Part shown: piece by piece, positions 17,871-26,614 of the stretch
How positions within the stretch are numbered: the first letter of the stretch is position 1
Layout of the letters: each line of letters opens with the position of its first letter
Source of the DNA: Flavobacterium chryseum
GTDB lineage: Bacteria > Bacteroidota > Bacteroidia > Flavobacteriales > Flavobacteriaceae
DNA: 64,000 nucleotides
Direction of reading: 5' to 3'
NCBI RefSeq assembly: GCF_004362015.1
Contig: NZ_SNWW01000008.1
Span: 124,001-188,000, forward strand
The notes under the pieces: generated by a model
The model's input: the letters and a program-made list of their open reading frames with translations, nothing else
The model's database searches: none
What the model was told of the DNA's origin: nothing
Made by a program: the position numbers and the translations under genes

Positions 17871-19061
17871 ATGACAACAATAATCTCTTCGACTACTTTT
17901 CAGGATAGAAAAATAGCATTAGAAAAAGAACATAAAACATTAATCGAGCAAAAAAATGCTCCACAGGAACACACCGGAAACGGCATATACGAACGCTATA
18001 AAAACCCTGTGGTTACAGCATCGCATGTACCATTAAACTGGCGTTTTGATTTAGACGAACAAACGAATCCTTTTTTACAGGAAAGAATCGGAATAAATGC
18101 CGCTTTTAATGCCGGCGCCATGAAATGGAACGGAAAATATCTTCTTGCCGTTCGTGTAGAAGGCATTGACAGAAAATCATTTTTCGCTATTGCCGAAAGT
18201 CCGAACGGAGTTGATAATTTTAAGTTTTGGGAGAAACCATGCGTGATTCCACAAACCGGAGAACCTGATACCAACGTTTACGACATGCGTTTAATCAATC
18301 ATGAAGATGGATGGGTTTACGGAATTTTTTGCACCGAAAGAAAAGACCCGAAAGCTCCAAAAAGCGACACAAGTTCGGCTGTTGCCAATGCCGGAATCGT
18401 TCGTTCTAAAGATTTAATTAATTGGGAAAGATTGCCGGATTTAATTTCGAATACAGGCCAACAACGTAACGTGGTTTTGCATCCGGAATTTGTAAACGGA
18501 AAATATGCTTTATACACACGTCCGCAAGATGGTTTTATAGATGTTGGCGCAGGAGGCGGAATAGGTTTAGGTTATGTTGATGATATGACAAATCCGGTAG
18601 TTAAAAAGGAGAAAATCATTTTTGGAAAACAATATCATACTATTTACGAATTAAAAAACGGTCTTGGCCCCGCTCCTATTAAAACAGAAAAAGGCTGGCT
18701 GCATTTGGCACACGGCGTTCGTAATACAGCTGCAGGTTTACGTTACACACTTTATATGTTTATGACTGATTTGCACGATATTGCCAAAGTAACGCATGTT
18801 CCGGCAGGGCATTTTATGGGACCTGAAGGAATTGAAAGAGTTGGTGACGTGTCTAATGTTTTATTCTCTAACGGATGGATTGAAGATAACGACGGCACTG
18901 TTTATGTATATTATGCGTCATCAGACACCAGAATGCATGTTGCGGTTTCATCTGTAGAAAAACTCGTTGATTATGTTACGAATGCTCCCGCAGATACTTT
19001 TATTTCTGCAGGTTCTGTAAAAACAATTATCAATCAAATTGAAAAAAACAACGCAATATAA
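17871..19061 (+). CDS. 4-O-beta-D-mannosyl-D-glucose phosphorylase, GH130
   Basis: This cytoplasmic enzyme should convert mannosyl-glucose plus phosphate to alpha-mannose-1-phosphate and glucose. The 396 residues have no signal peptide and form a five-bladed propeller-type GH130 sequence: GINAAFNAGAMKWNGKYLLAVRVEG, the catalytic-acid region TNVYDMRLINHEDGW, the phosphate-site residues RPQDGFIDVGAGGG, and LAHGVRNTAAGLRYTLY. The length and the N-terminal helical extension fit subfamily GH130_1 (mannosyl-glucose phosphorylase) better than the mannooligosaccharide-acting GH130_2. The epimerase gene directly downstream would make its substrate, which supports the assignment strongly. Confidence 0.92.
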   Translation: MTTIISSTTFQDRKIALEKEHKTLIEQKNAPQEHTGNGIYERYKNPVVTASHVPLNWRFDLDEQTNPFLQERIGINAAFNAGAMKWNGKYLLAVRVEGIDRKSFFAIAESPNGVDNFKFWEKPCVIPQTGEPDTNVYDMRLINHEDGWVYGIFCTERKDPKAPKSDTSSAVANAGIVRSKDLINWERLPDLISNTGQQRNVVLHPEFVNGKYALYTRPQDGFIDVGAGGGIGLGYVDDMTNPVVKKEKIIFGKQYHTIYELKNGLGPAPIKTEKGWLHLAHGVRNTAAGLRYTLYMFMTDLHDIAKVTHVPAGHFMGPEGIERVGDVSNVLFSNGWIEDNDGTVYVYYASSDTRMHVAVSSVEKLVDYVTNAPADTFISAGSVKTIINQIEKNNAI

Positions 19062-19067
19062 TTTATC

Positions 19068-20255
19068 GTGTCAAAACTAAAGCAACTTAAAACCGAGTTA
19101 TCAGCAGAACTTGATTCTATTTTAGACTATTGGTCAAAAAATGCCATCGATACTAAAAACAACGGTTTTATTGGTCAGATTGATAGTAATGAAAACATAG
19201 TGGGAAATGCCGAAAAAGGTTCTGTTTTAAACGCCAGAATTTTATGGTCTTTTTCTTCCAGTTATCAAATTACTAAAAATGAAGAACATAAAAAGATAGC
19301 GAAACGCGCTTTTGAATTTCTTTCAGAATATTTTTATGACTCAGAATTTGGAGGTTTATTTTGGAGTATCAATGCCGATACAACGCCAAAAGACACCAAA
19401 AATCAGATTTATGCTTTAGCTTTTGCCATTTACGGATTATCTGAATATTATGTAATTTCTAAAGACGAAAAAGCTTTAGCAATTGCAATAAATTTATATT
19501 TAAGAATTCAGAAATACAGCTACGATCCTGTAAATAAAGGCTATTTAGAAGCCTTTACCAGAGATTGGCAGCCTATTGAAGATTTACGTTTGAGCGATAA
19601 AGATGCCAACGAAAAAAAGACAATGAACACGCATTTGCACATTGTAGAAGCATATGCGAACTTGTATAAAGTCTGGAAAGATAAAACACTTCAAAAAAAC
19701 ATAATTGAATTATTACAAACCATCGAAAAACATTTCATCAATACCCAAACAGGTCATTTACGTTTGTTTTTTGATGAAAACTGGATCGAAAAACCAGATG
19801 TTATCTCTTATGGACATGACATCGAAGCAGCCTGGCTTTTATTGCATTGTGCAGAAATCGCTGGAGATGAAACGCTAATTATCAATTATAAAAAATACGC
19901 CGTTCAAATGGCAGAAGTTACCAAGGAAGGTTTAGACATTGATGGCGGTTTATGGTACGAATTTGATCCTGAAAAAAATGAATTAATTGCAGAAAAACAT
20001 TGGTGGGTTCAGGCCGAAGCTTTAATTGGTTTTTACAACGCTTATCAACTGACAGAAAAAGAAAGCTATTTAGAGATTGTACTCAAAAATTGGGACTTTA
20101 TAAAAAAACACATTCTCGATACTAAAAACGGAGAATGGTTTTGGGGAATTTACAAAGATGATTCTCTAATAGAAAAAGACAAAGCAGGTTTCTGGAAATG
20201 TCCATATCACAATAGCCGAGCCTGTTTAGAACTCATTAACCGAATTAAAACTTAG
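19068..20255 (+). CDS. Mannobiose/cellobiose 2-epimerase (AGE superfamily)
   Basis: This enzyme epimerizes C2 of the reducing-end sugar, turning mannobiose into mannosyl-glucose for the phosphorylase. The 395 residues start at a GTG 6 bases after the GH130 stop and lack a signal peptide. The sequence is an (alpha/alpha)6 barrel of the N-acylglucosamine 2-epimerase superfamily, with conserved His/Trp motifs MNTHLHIVEAYANLY, YGHDIEAAWLLLHCAE, EKHWWVQAEALIGFYNAY and WKCPYHNSRACLELI. These match cellobiose 2-epimerases rather than GlcNAc 2-epimerases. Its place between GH130 and GH26 genes points to mannobiose as the natural substrate. Confidence 0.92.
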   Translation: MSKLKQLKTELSAELDSILDYWSKNAIDTKNNGFIGQIDSNENIVGNAEKGSVLNARILWSFSSSYQITKNEEHKKIAKRAFEFLSEYFYDSEFGGLFWSINADTTPKDTKNQIYALAFAIYGLSEYYVISKDEKALAIAINLYLRIQKYSYDPVNKGYLEAFTRDWQPIEDLRLSDKDANEKKTMNTHLHIVEAYANLYKVWKDKTLQKNIIELLQTIEKHFINTQTGHLRLFFDENWIEKPDVISYGHDIEAAWLLLHCAEIAGDETLIINYKKYAVQMAEVTKEGLDIDGGLWYEFDPEKNELIAEKHWWVQAEALIGFYNAYQLTEKESYLEIVLKNWDFIKKHILDTKNGEWFWGIYKDDSLIEKDKAGFWKCPYHNSRACLELINRIKT

Positions 20256-20259
20256 CAAA

Positions 20260-21507
20260 ATGAAAACTACTTTTCTAAAAATAGCATTTTTAAGCATGTC
20301 GATTCTGGCATTTGCTGGTTGTTCATCAGACAAAGATACAAGTGATGAAGTCATTGTAGATCCGCCCAGTTCTGGCGATATTTTGACAACACAAAACGTG
20401 ACAACTTATATGGTTGATGCCAGTGCTACTAAAGAAACTGTAGCTTTATTTTATAATTTAAAAAAACTTGCCAAAACTAAAGTTGCAATTGGGCAACAAG
20501 ACGCTTTTAATAGTTTTTACCAAGATACGGCCGGAGATTCTGATATCAAAAAAAATACAGGTTTCGATCCTGCACTTTTAGGTTCTGATTTTATCTTTAT
20601 TACCGATAAAAACAATAACAATCAGGCTAATAACTGGTTTTATCAACAAGAACAAAAAACGATTAGCGATGTAAAAGCCGCTTACGCGAAAGGAATGATT
20701 AATACCTTTTCATGGCATTTGAGAGAACCTAACAACGAAGATTCTTTTTATGCAGCCGATATGACTGCAGACCAAAAAGCAACCGCTTTTAAAAGTATTT
20801 TATCAGGCGGCACAAATCACGAATGGTACAAGAAAAAACTAGACAAAGTTGCGAGCGTTATTTCAAATTTAAAAGGTTCAAACGACGAATTGATTCCGAT
20901 AATTTTCAGGCCTTTTCATGAATTTGACGGAAGCTGGTTTTGGTGGGGAGCCAATTTTTGTACACCTGAAGAATACAAAACGGCTTATCAATTTACCGTT
21001 GATTATTTAAAAAATACAAAAGGCGTTCACAATATTTTATATGCTTTTTCGCCGGACAATTCTTATTCAACAACTGAAACTTATTTAAGCCGATATCCGG
21101 GAGATAAATATGTTGATGTTTTGGGAATGGATAATTATGGAGACTTTAATAATCAAGGAAATGAAGGTGTAAACAGAGCCAATGCCAAACTCAAAATGAT
21201 ATCGAATATAGCTTTGGATAAAGTAAAAATTGCAGCTTTGACCGAAACCGGATATCAGGTTAATGCAACAACTCCACCAATTAACAATTGGTTTTCTACC
21301 AACTTATACAGTGCATTAAATAATAATTATACATTTGATCTTAAGATTATATCGATAAGCTATGTAATGTTTTGGAATAATACTAAAGATGGTTATTATG
21401 TCCCGAATGGTTCCGTTTCGAATGCAGCTGATTTTAAGACATTTGCGGAAAAGCCAAAATCGGCATTATTGAATTCTTTGCCGAAAATGTATGAGTTGCC
21501 GAAGTAA
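20260..21507 (+). CDS. Beta-mannanase, glycoside hydrolase family 26, lipoprotein (second copy)
   Basis: This 415-residue GH26 begins with a clear lipoprotein signal (LAFAGC, Cys21) and a short Asp/Ser/Pro linker (22-45). The barrel carries the acid/base in IFRPFHE (Glu221) and the nucleophile in ALTETGYQ (Glu329), with GSWFWWGANFCTPEEYK between them. It shares this core with the upstream GH26 but differs in the loops (for example NNWFYQQEQKTISDV), so the two probably differ in action or place. One may cut polymer at the surface and the other trim oligomers in the periplasm. The start codon is 4 bases after the epimerase stop, so translation is likely coupled. Confidence 0.9.
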   Translation: MKTTFLKIAFLSMSILAFAGCSSDKDTSDEVIVDPPSSGDILTTQNVTTYMVDASATKETVALFYNLKKLAKTKVAIGQQDAFNSFYQDTAGDSDIKKNTGFDPALLGSDFIFITDKNNNNQANNWFYQQEQKTISDVKAAYAKGMINTFSWHLREPNNEDSFYAADMTADQKATAFKSILSGGTNHEWYKKKLDKVASVISNLKGSNDELIPIIFRPFHEFDGSWFWWGANFCTPEEYKTAYQFTVDYLKNTKGVHNILYAFSPDNSYSTTETYLSRYPGDKYVDVLGMDNYGDFNNQGNEGVNRANAKLKMISNIALDKVKIAALTETGYQVNATTPPINNWFSTNLYSALNNNYTFDLKIISISYVMFWNNTKDGYYVPNGSVSNAADFKTFAEKPKSALLNSLPKMYELPK

Positions 21508-21521
21508 AATACATTTAGTTA

Positions 21522-21615
21522 GTCATTGCGAGGAACGAAGCAACCACACTAACAATAAGCAAACTTGCTAATTAAAAAGATAGGCTGCGTGAGATTGCTT
21601 CGTACCCCGCAAAGA
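21522..21615. repeat. Imperfect inverted repeat, 'gaggaacgaagcaa' family
   Basis: TTGCGAGGAACGAAGCAA (21526-21543) pairs with TTGCTTCGTACCCCGCAA (21595-21612) with two mismatches, and the outer GTC/GAC extends the stem. It lies between two operon genes, so a transcript would form a long hairpin. This type of element is common between Flavobacterium genes. Confidence 0.7.
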
Positions 21616-21637
21616 CAAAGTGCGAGAAAAATTAATA

Positions 21638-21664
21638 CCTAACAGGTTTTTAAAACCTATTAGG
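21638..21664. repeat. Short hairpin repeat 'aacaggtttt'
   Basis: CCTAACAGGTTTT and AAAACCTATTAGG form a 13-bp arm pair with one mismatch, just before the GH5_7 start codon. A perfect relative of the same word lies at 25055-25087. Confidence 0.7.
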
Positions 21665-21681
21665 AGATAAAAAAATAAATA

Positions 21682-22998
21682 ATGAGAAACAAACTTCTAA
21701 AAACCTTCAGCCTTGCTTTAATTTTCTCTGTCCTTGCGTGTCAGGCACAGGAAAGAATTACAGTAAAAGGAACGCAATTTTACAAAGGCGATAAGCCGTA
21801 CGCTTATATTGGAACCAATTATTGGTACGGAAGTTTACTGGCTTCGAAAAAAATAGGCAACCGAAAAAGATTACTTCGTGAACTTGATTTAATGCAAAAA
21901 AACGGAATCGATAATTTAAGAATTCTGGTTGGTGCTGATGGCGGAAAATATGATTTTACAGTTCGTCCTGCGTTGCAATACGAACAGGGAAAATACGATG
22001 AAGATTTGCTGGACGGACTGGATTTCCTAATGAACGAAATGAGAAAACGTAAAATGTATGCCGTTTTGTATTTGACGAACAACTGGGAATGGTCCGGCGG
22101 AATGTCGCAATATCTGGAATGGAATGGCAAAGGTGCAATTCCGGTTCCGGCAATTCCACCCAACACCTGGCCGCAGTTTATGTCGTATACAGAACAGTTT
22201 CATAGTTGCGAACCTTGCATGAAAGCTTTAGAAAATCATGTGAAATTTATTATGGGGCGATCAAATAAATATTCGAAAAAGAAATATACCGAAGACAATA
22301 CAATCATGGCGTGGCAGGTTGGCAATGAACCTCGACTTTTTACGCCGGAAAACGAAGCAAAATTTACCCTTTGGCTGAATAACATCGTCGATTTAATGGA
22401 TAGCCTTGACAAAAACCACTTAATTTCTACCGGTTCTGAAGGCAAAAACAGTTCAAATGACAGCATGGAAATCTTCGAACGCACACATCAGAATCCGAAT
22501 ATCGATTATTTGACGATGCATATCTGGCCAAAAAACTGGAACTGGTTTAAAGCGGATAATGCAGCAAATACATTACCAACAACACTGGAAAATGCCGGAA
22601 AATATATTGACGATCATGTAAAAGTTGCCAATAACTTAAAACGACCTATTATCATTGAAGAATTTGGTCTGCCGAGAGAAAATGAAAACTTAATTGCCGG
22701 GTCATCTGTTACCAACAGAGATATTTTTTACAATTATATTTTTAGCAGAGTTGCAGAAAGCGTTAAACATAACGGTCCGTTGCAAGCGGCAAATTTCTGG
22801 GGATTTGGCGGTGAAGGAAAAGCAATTACTAAAGATGGAAAATGGAATCCGGGCGATCCTTTAACTACAGACCCTCCACAAGAACCGCAAGGATTAAATT
22901 CTGTTTTTTCTTCGGACAAATCGACTTTAGAGATTGTAAAAAAATATAACTTAGAGTTGCAGAAAAATAAACCACATAAGTTATATAAGAAATTATAA
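21682..22998 (+). CDS. Endo-beta-1,4-mannanase, glycoside hydrolase family 5 (GH5_7-like)
   Basis: GH5_7 enzymes cut internal beta-1,4-mannosidic bonds. The 438 residues start with a signal whose LAC (Cys20) could be a lipobox. The (beta/alpha)8 domain opens with FYKGDKPYAYIGTNYWYGSLLAS, typical of this subfamily. It has the acid/base in WQVGNEPRLF (Glu216) and the nucleophile in IIIEEFGLP (Glu327). A cysteine pair, CEPC near residue 178, may form a disulfide. Having a GH5_7 beside two GH26 enzymes gives three mannan-cutting activities in one operon. The gap of 174 bases before it holds two inverted repeats, so its expression may be partly uncoupled from the upstream genes. Confidence 0.9.
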   Translation: MRNKLLKTFSLALIFSVLACQAQERITVKGTQFYKGDKPYAYIGTNYWYGSLLASKKIGNRKRLLRELDLMQKNGIDNLRILVGADGGKYDFTVRPALQYEQGKYDEDLLDGLDFLMNEMRKRKMYAVLYLTNNWEWSGGMSQYLEWNGKGAIPVPAIPPNTWPQFMSYTEQFHSCEPCMKALENHVKFIMGRSNKYSKKKYTEDNTIMAWQVGNEPRLFTPENEAKFTLWLNNIVDLMDSLDKNHLISTGSEGKNSSNDSMEIFERTHQNPNIDYLTMHIWPKNWNWFKADNAANTLPTTLENAGKYIDDHVKVANNLKRPIIIEEFGLPRENENLIAGSSVTNRDIFYNYIFSRVAESVKHNGPLQAANFWGFGGEGKAITKDGKWNPGDPLTTDPPQEPQGLNSVFSSDKSTLEIVKKYNLELQKNKPHKLYKKL

Positions 22999-23061
22999 GT
23001 TACTTGCCGAACAGCTTTTCAAATGAACTTACATTACTTATATGTTGAAAAAAAATCCAGC

Positions 23062-25041
23062 ATGAAAAAAATATTGCTTGTCTTTTCCGTTTTACTTTTT
23101 AATTTCTCTTTTTCTCAAAAGAAGCAAGACTTTGTTTTGAATTCTCCCGATGGAAAAATCGAAATTAAAATTGTTGTAAATGATAAAATTAGCTGGACGA
23201 TTTCTCATGAAAAAGATTTGATTTTAGCTCCGTCGGCTATGTCAATGACTATAGATGAGAATATAGTTTTAGGAAAAAATGCAGTTATTTTAAATTCAAA
23301 AAAAGAAAGTATTGATGCCTCATTTGAAACTCCCATTTACAAAAAGAAATCAATTCAAAATAAGTACAATCAACTCACAATAAACTTTAAAAATGATTTT
23401 AGTATTGAATATCGTGCCTTTGATGATGGCGTTGCTTATCGATTTGTAACCAAAAAGAAAAAAGATATTACAGTAAAATCAGAAGAAGTTGTTTTGAATT
23501 TCGATCAGGATTACAACACGTTAATGCCTTATGTTCGTGATTTAAGAAATCCCAAGGACCCTTATATTTCATCTTTTGAATCACATTATGAAAACAAAAA
23601 GATAAGCGAATTTGCAAAAGATACTTTAGCTTTTCTTCCATTTTTAATTGATTATAAAAACCATAAAAAAGCAGTTTTTCTAGAAGCCAATTTAGAAGAT
23701 TATCCAGGATTATTTGTAACCAATAATAGTTCAAAATCAGGTTTTCAATCTTGTTTTTCTAAATTTCCGCTTCAGGAAACAAACGGTGGTTTTAATTACC
23801 TCAACAAATTAATCACAGAACGAGCTGATTATTTGGTTAAAACCAAAGGAACCAGAAATTTCCCGTGGAGAGCAATTGTAATTTCTGAAGATGATTCGGC
23901 TTTAGCCAATAACGATATGGTTCAGAAATTAGCTGAACCATCAAAACTTAAAGACATTTCGTGGATAAAACCCGGAAAAGTTGCCTGGGATTGGTGGAAC
24001 GACTGGAATATTTACAATGTCGATTTCAAAGCCGGAATCAATACACAAACCTATAAATATTATATAGATTTTGCATCCAAAAACAAAATTGAATATGTGG
24101 TTTTGGATGAAGGCTGGAGTGTAGAAACAGACATTATGAAACACAATCCGAATGTTGATTTGGAAGCCTTGATCGCTTACGGAAAAGAAAAAAATGTTGG
24201 TATTATTTTGTGGTGTTCCTGGATGGCTTTGAATAACAATATTGACGGTGTTTTCGAAAACTACGCAAAACTAGGCGTTAAAGGTTTTAAAGTTGATTTT
24301 ATTGACCGCGATGACGCTAAAATGGTGAATTCTGTTTATGATATTGCTCAGAAAGCAGCAAATCATAAATTACTTTTAGATTTTCACGGTATGTATAAAC
24401 CAACCGGAATTCAGAGAACTTTCCCGAATATTTTAAATTTTGAAGGCGTAAAAGGTTTAGAAAATAATAAATGGACACCAAATGATGATGTTCCGTTGTA
24501 TGATTGTACAATTCCGTTTATCAGAATGATGGCGGGACCGATGGATTACACGCCCGGAGCAATGCGCAACGCGACAAAAAGCGAATTCAAACCCAGTCAT
24601 TCTAATCCGGTAAGTCAGGGAACAAGATGTCATCAATTAGCACTTTACACAATATTCGAAGCGCCTTTGCAGATGATGGCCGACAGCCCAACCGCATATA
24701 TGAAGGAACAGGAAAGCACTGATTTTATTGCTCAAGTTCCGACTACTTTTGATGAAACTGTTTCGTTAAATGGCGAAGTTGGAAAATTTGTTTCAATTGC
24801 GAGAAGAAAAGCAAATACTTGGTATTTAGGCGCTATCACCAATTGGGATTCCAGAGAAATTATAATAGATTTTTCTTTCCTTGAAAAAGGCAAAAAATTC
24901 GAAGCCGAGATTTTCTCCGATGGATTAAACGCGGATAAAGCTGCTATTGATTACAAAAGAGAAAGCATTACGGTAGATTCTAATACAAAATTAAAATATC
25001 GATTGGCAAGTGGCGGTGGTTTGGCGATGATTATAAAATAA
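23062..25041 (+). CDS. Glycoside hydrolase family 97, probable retaining alpha-galactosidase
   Basis: I prefer the ATG at 23062, which starts a signal peptide (MKKILLVFSVLLFNFSFSQ). An in-frame ATG 39 bases upstream would add a polar leader. The 659 residues show GH97 order: an N-terminal beta-supersandwich (about 25-290), a (beta/alpha)8 barrel with VAWDWWNDWN and YVVLDEGWS, and a C-terminal beta-domain. GH97 contains inverting alpha-glucosidases (SusB type) and retaining alpha-galactosidases. The aspartate in GFKVDFIDRDD (Asp412) matches the nucleophile position of the retaining group, so alpha-galactoside activity on galactomannan side chains is the better guess. It closes the plus-strand operon. 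Confidence 0.85.
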   Translation: MKKILLVFSVLLFNFSFSQKKQDFVLNSPDGKIEIKIVVNDKISWTISHEKDLILAPSAMSMTIDENIVLGKNAVILNSKKESIDASFETPIYKKKSIQNKYNQLTINFKNDFSIEYRAFDDGVAYRFVTKKKKDITVKSEEVVLNFDQDYNTLMPYVRDLRNPKDPYISSFESHYENKKISEFAKDTLAFLPFLIDYKNHKKAVFLEANLEDYPGLFVTNNSSKSGFQSCFSKFPLQETNGGFNYLNKLITERADYLVKTKGTRNFPWRAIVISEDDSALANNDMVQKLAEPSKLKDISWIKPGKVAWDWWNDWNIYNVDFKAGINTQTYKYYIDFASKNKIEYVVLDEGWSVETDIMKHNPNVDLEALIAYGKEKNVGIILWCSWMALNNNIDGVFENYAKLGVKGFKVDFIDRDDAKMVNSVYDIAQKAANHKLLLDFHGMYKPTGIQRTFPNILNFEGVKGLENNKWTPNDDVPLYDCTIPFIRMMAGPMDYTPGAMRNATKSEFKPSHSNPVSQGTRCHQLALYTIFEAPLQMMADSPTAYMKEQESTDFIAQVPTTFDETVSLNGEVGKFVSIARRKANTWYLGAITNWDSREIIIDFSFLEKGKKFEAEIFSDGLNADKAAIDYKRESITVDSNTKLKYRLASGGGLAMIIK

Positions 25042-25054
25042 TAACTTAAGTATT

Positions 25055-25087
25055 AAACCCGACAGGTTTTAAAAACCTGTCGGGTTT
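25055..25087. terminator. Perfect palindrome, likely terminator of the mannanase operon
   Basis: AAACCCGACAGGTTTT and its exact complement form a 16-bp perfect stem around a single A, 13 bases after the GH97 stop. The T-rich stretch right after it supports a terminator. The word also marks a repeat family (see 21638-21664). Confidence 0.8.
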
Positions 25088-25109
25088 ACGATTTTTTAAT
25101 CCCACAAAA

Positions 25110-25212
25110 AAACTGGACTAAAGTCCAGCTCTACAATATGGATCGAGCCAAAGACTCTTTTATAGTTCCGAAGGAACAAATTATATTGTAGGGCTGGACT
25201 TCAGTCCAGTTT
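25110..25212. repeat. REPIN-like element (two inverted REP-type arms)
   Basis: The arms 25110-25139 and 25183-25212 match as inverted copies over 30 bases with two mismatches. Each arm contains the inner hairpin GGACTNAAGTCC, preceded on its own strand by GTAG(G/A)GCT. That is the tetranucleotide-plus-hairpin layout of REP sequences mobilized by RAYT transposases. A third hairpin, GTTCC-GAA-GGAAC, lies at 25165-25177. It sits between two convergent genes, the usual REPIN location. No RAYT gene is in this window. Confidence 0.75.
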
Positions 25213-25229
25213 AGAGTATGTAGTGCAAA

Positions 25230-26186
25230 TTAAGACAATATCTTTTCAATCGCATTCAATTCATCTTGAGTAAAATCAAAAATTTGCAGACAATCAATAT
25301 TGTTATTTAATTGTTTTACAGAACTCGCACCAATTAAAACCGAAGTAATTCTTTTGTCTTTCATTAGCCAAGCTAATGCCATTTGCGCTAAAGATTGGTT
25401 TCTGTTTTGCGCAATTTCATTCAGCTGAACTAATTTCTGAATTCTTTCCTGCGTAACCTCATCTTCTTTCAAATGTCCGTTTGGATTATGCGCTCTTGAA
25501 TTTTCAGGAATTCCCTTTAAATATTTATCCGTCAAAAGTCCTTGTGCCAAAGGCGAAAATGCGATACAGCCCACTCCTTTTTCTTCTAAAACATCTAATA
25601 AACCATTTTCTACCCAACGTTCTAACATTGAATATTTTGCCTGATGAATCAAACACGGAGTTCCTAATTGTTTTAAAACATCGACTGCAACACGAGTTTC
25701 TTCTGCAGAATAATTGCTGATTCCAACATACAAAGCTTTTCCGCTTCTTACGACGTGGTCTAGAGCCATCATTGTTTCTTCAATAGGCGTTTCAGGATCT
25801 GGGCGATGCGAATAAAAAATATCAACATAATCGACTTTCATTCTTTTCAAACTCTGATCTAGACTTGACAATAAATATTTACGAGAGCCCCAGTCACCAT
25901 AAGGTCCGTCCCACATGGTGTAACCTGCTTTTGTAGAAATTACGATTTCATCACGCAGGTTTCCCTGAAAATTATGCCAAAGGATTTTACCAAAATTAGT
26001 TTCTGCAGATCCAGGAACCGGTCCGTAATTATTCGCCAGGTCAAAATGAGTAATTCCTTTATCAAAAGCTTCTACCGCAATACTTTCGGCATTATCAAAA
26101 TTATCTACTGAACCAAAGTTATGCCATAATCCTAAAGAAATTTCAGGTAATAATAAGCCGCTTTTTCCGCATCTGTTGTATTTCAT
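25230..26186 (-). CDS. Aldo/keto reductase (YghZ-like)
   Basis: This 318-residue NADPH-dependent oxidoreductase reduces aldehydes or ketones. It has the AKR tetrad in THFDLANNYG (Asp, Tyr), VISTKAGY (Lys) and VDIFYSHRPDPETP (His), and the cofactor loop VLIGASSVKQL near the C-terminus. The start RCGKSGLLLPEISLGLWHNFG and the insertion PGSAETNFGKIL match the YghZ/L-glyceraldehyde-3-phosphate reductase branch (AKR14). It is a single gene, convergent with the mannanase operon across the REPIN-like element. No role in mannan use is evident. Confidence 0.9.
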   Translation of the reverse strand: MKYNRCGKSGLLLPEISLGLWHNFGSVDNFDNAESIAVEAFDKGITHFDLANNYGPVPGSAETNFGKILWHNFQGNLRDEIVISTKAGYTMWDGPYGDWGSRKYLLSSLDQSLKRMKVDYVDIFYSHRPDPETPIEETMMALDHVVRSGKALYVGISNYSAEETRVAVDVLKQLGTPCLIHQAKYSMLERWVENGLLDVLEEKGVGCIAFSPLAQGLLTDKYLKGIPENSRAHNPNGHLKEDEVTQERIQKLVQLNEIAQNRNQSLAQMALAWLMKDKRITSVLIGASSVKQLNNNIDCLQIFDFTQDELNAIEKILS

Positions 26187-26275
26187 TGTTTTAGTTTAAT
26201 TGTTGGAAGTTTTTATAGGTTTTAAAGGTAAAAACAAACATCAGAATTTAAAATCAAAATAGTATTTAATTTTCG

Positions 26276-26283
26276 TAAATTTG
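26276..26283 (+). promoter_or_regulatory. -7 promoter element for the DUF433 gene
   Basis: TAAATTTG matches TAnnTTTG, 16 bases before the ATG. No -33 TTG is seen at the usual distance. Confidence 0.4.
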
Positions 26284-26299
26284 TTTAAATTATAAAATT

Positions 26300-26491
26300 A
26301 TGAATAATAACTGGCAAAATTTAATTTCGATAGATCCTGATATCAGATTTGGAAAACCTGTAATCACAGGAACTCGAATTTGTGTTTCAGACATTCTTTC
26401 ATGGCTTTCTACCGGAATGTCTTTCGAGGAAATTATTGAAGATTTCCCTGAATTAAAAAGAGAAGACATTCTTGCTGCTTTGGTTTTATAA
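26300..26491 (+). CDS. DUF433 domain protein (antitoxin-like)
   Basis: This 63-residue protein is a typical short DUF433 sequence: ISIDPDIRFGKPVITGTRICVSDIL, then LSTGMSFEEIIEDFPELKREDILAAL. The domain is a winged-helix fold also found in VapB45-type antitoxins, where the usual partner is a PIN-like DUF5615 toxin encoded directly downstream. Here no such partner follows: the next 120 bases hold an inverted repeat and then the GH3 gene on the other strand. It may be a solitary regulator or the remnant of a toxin-antitoxin pair. Confidence 0.85.
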   Translation: MNNNWQNLISIDPDIRFGKPVITGTRICVSDILSWLSTGMSFEEIIEDFPELKREDILAALVL

Positions 26492-26499
26492 TAAAAAAA

Positions 26500-26561
26500 T
26501 CTCGCAGATTTTGCAGATTAAGGAGATAAAGAAATCTGCCGAATCTGTAAAATCTGCGAGA
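26500..26561. repeat. Inverted repeat 'ctcgcagatttt'
   Basis: TCTCGCAGATTTTGCAGATT (26500-26519) pairs with AATCTGTAAAATCTGCGAGA (26542-26561) with one mismatch. It lies between the convergent DUF433 and GH3 genes and may end transcription from both sides. Confidence 0.8.
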
Positions 26562-26614
26562 GAAATATTTAAAAAAAACTTTGCGACTCTGCGCCTTTGC
26601 GAGATTAAATACTT

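Noticed and set aside
21819..22166. Minus-strand 115-codon open frame within the GH5_7 gene
   Set aside because: Antisense to the mannanase, with no signal peptide or recognisable domain.
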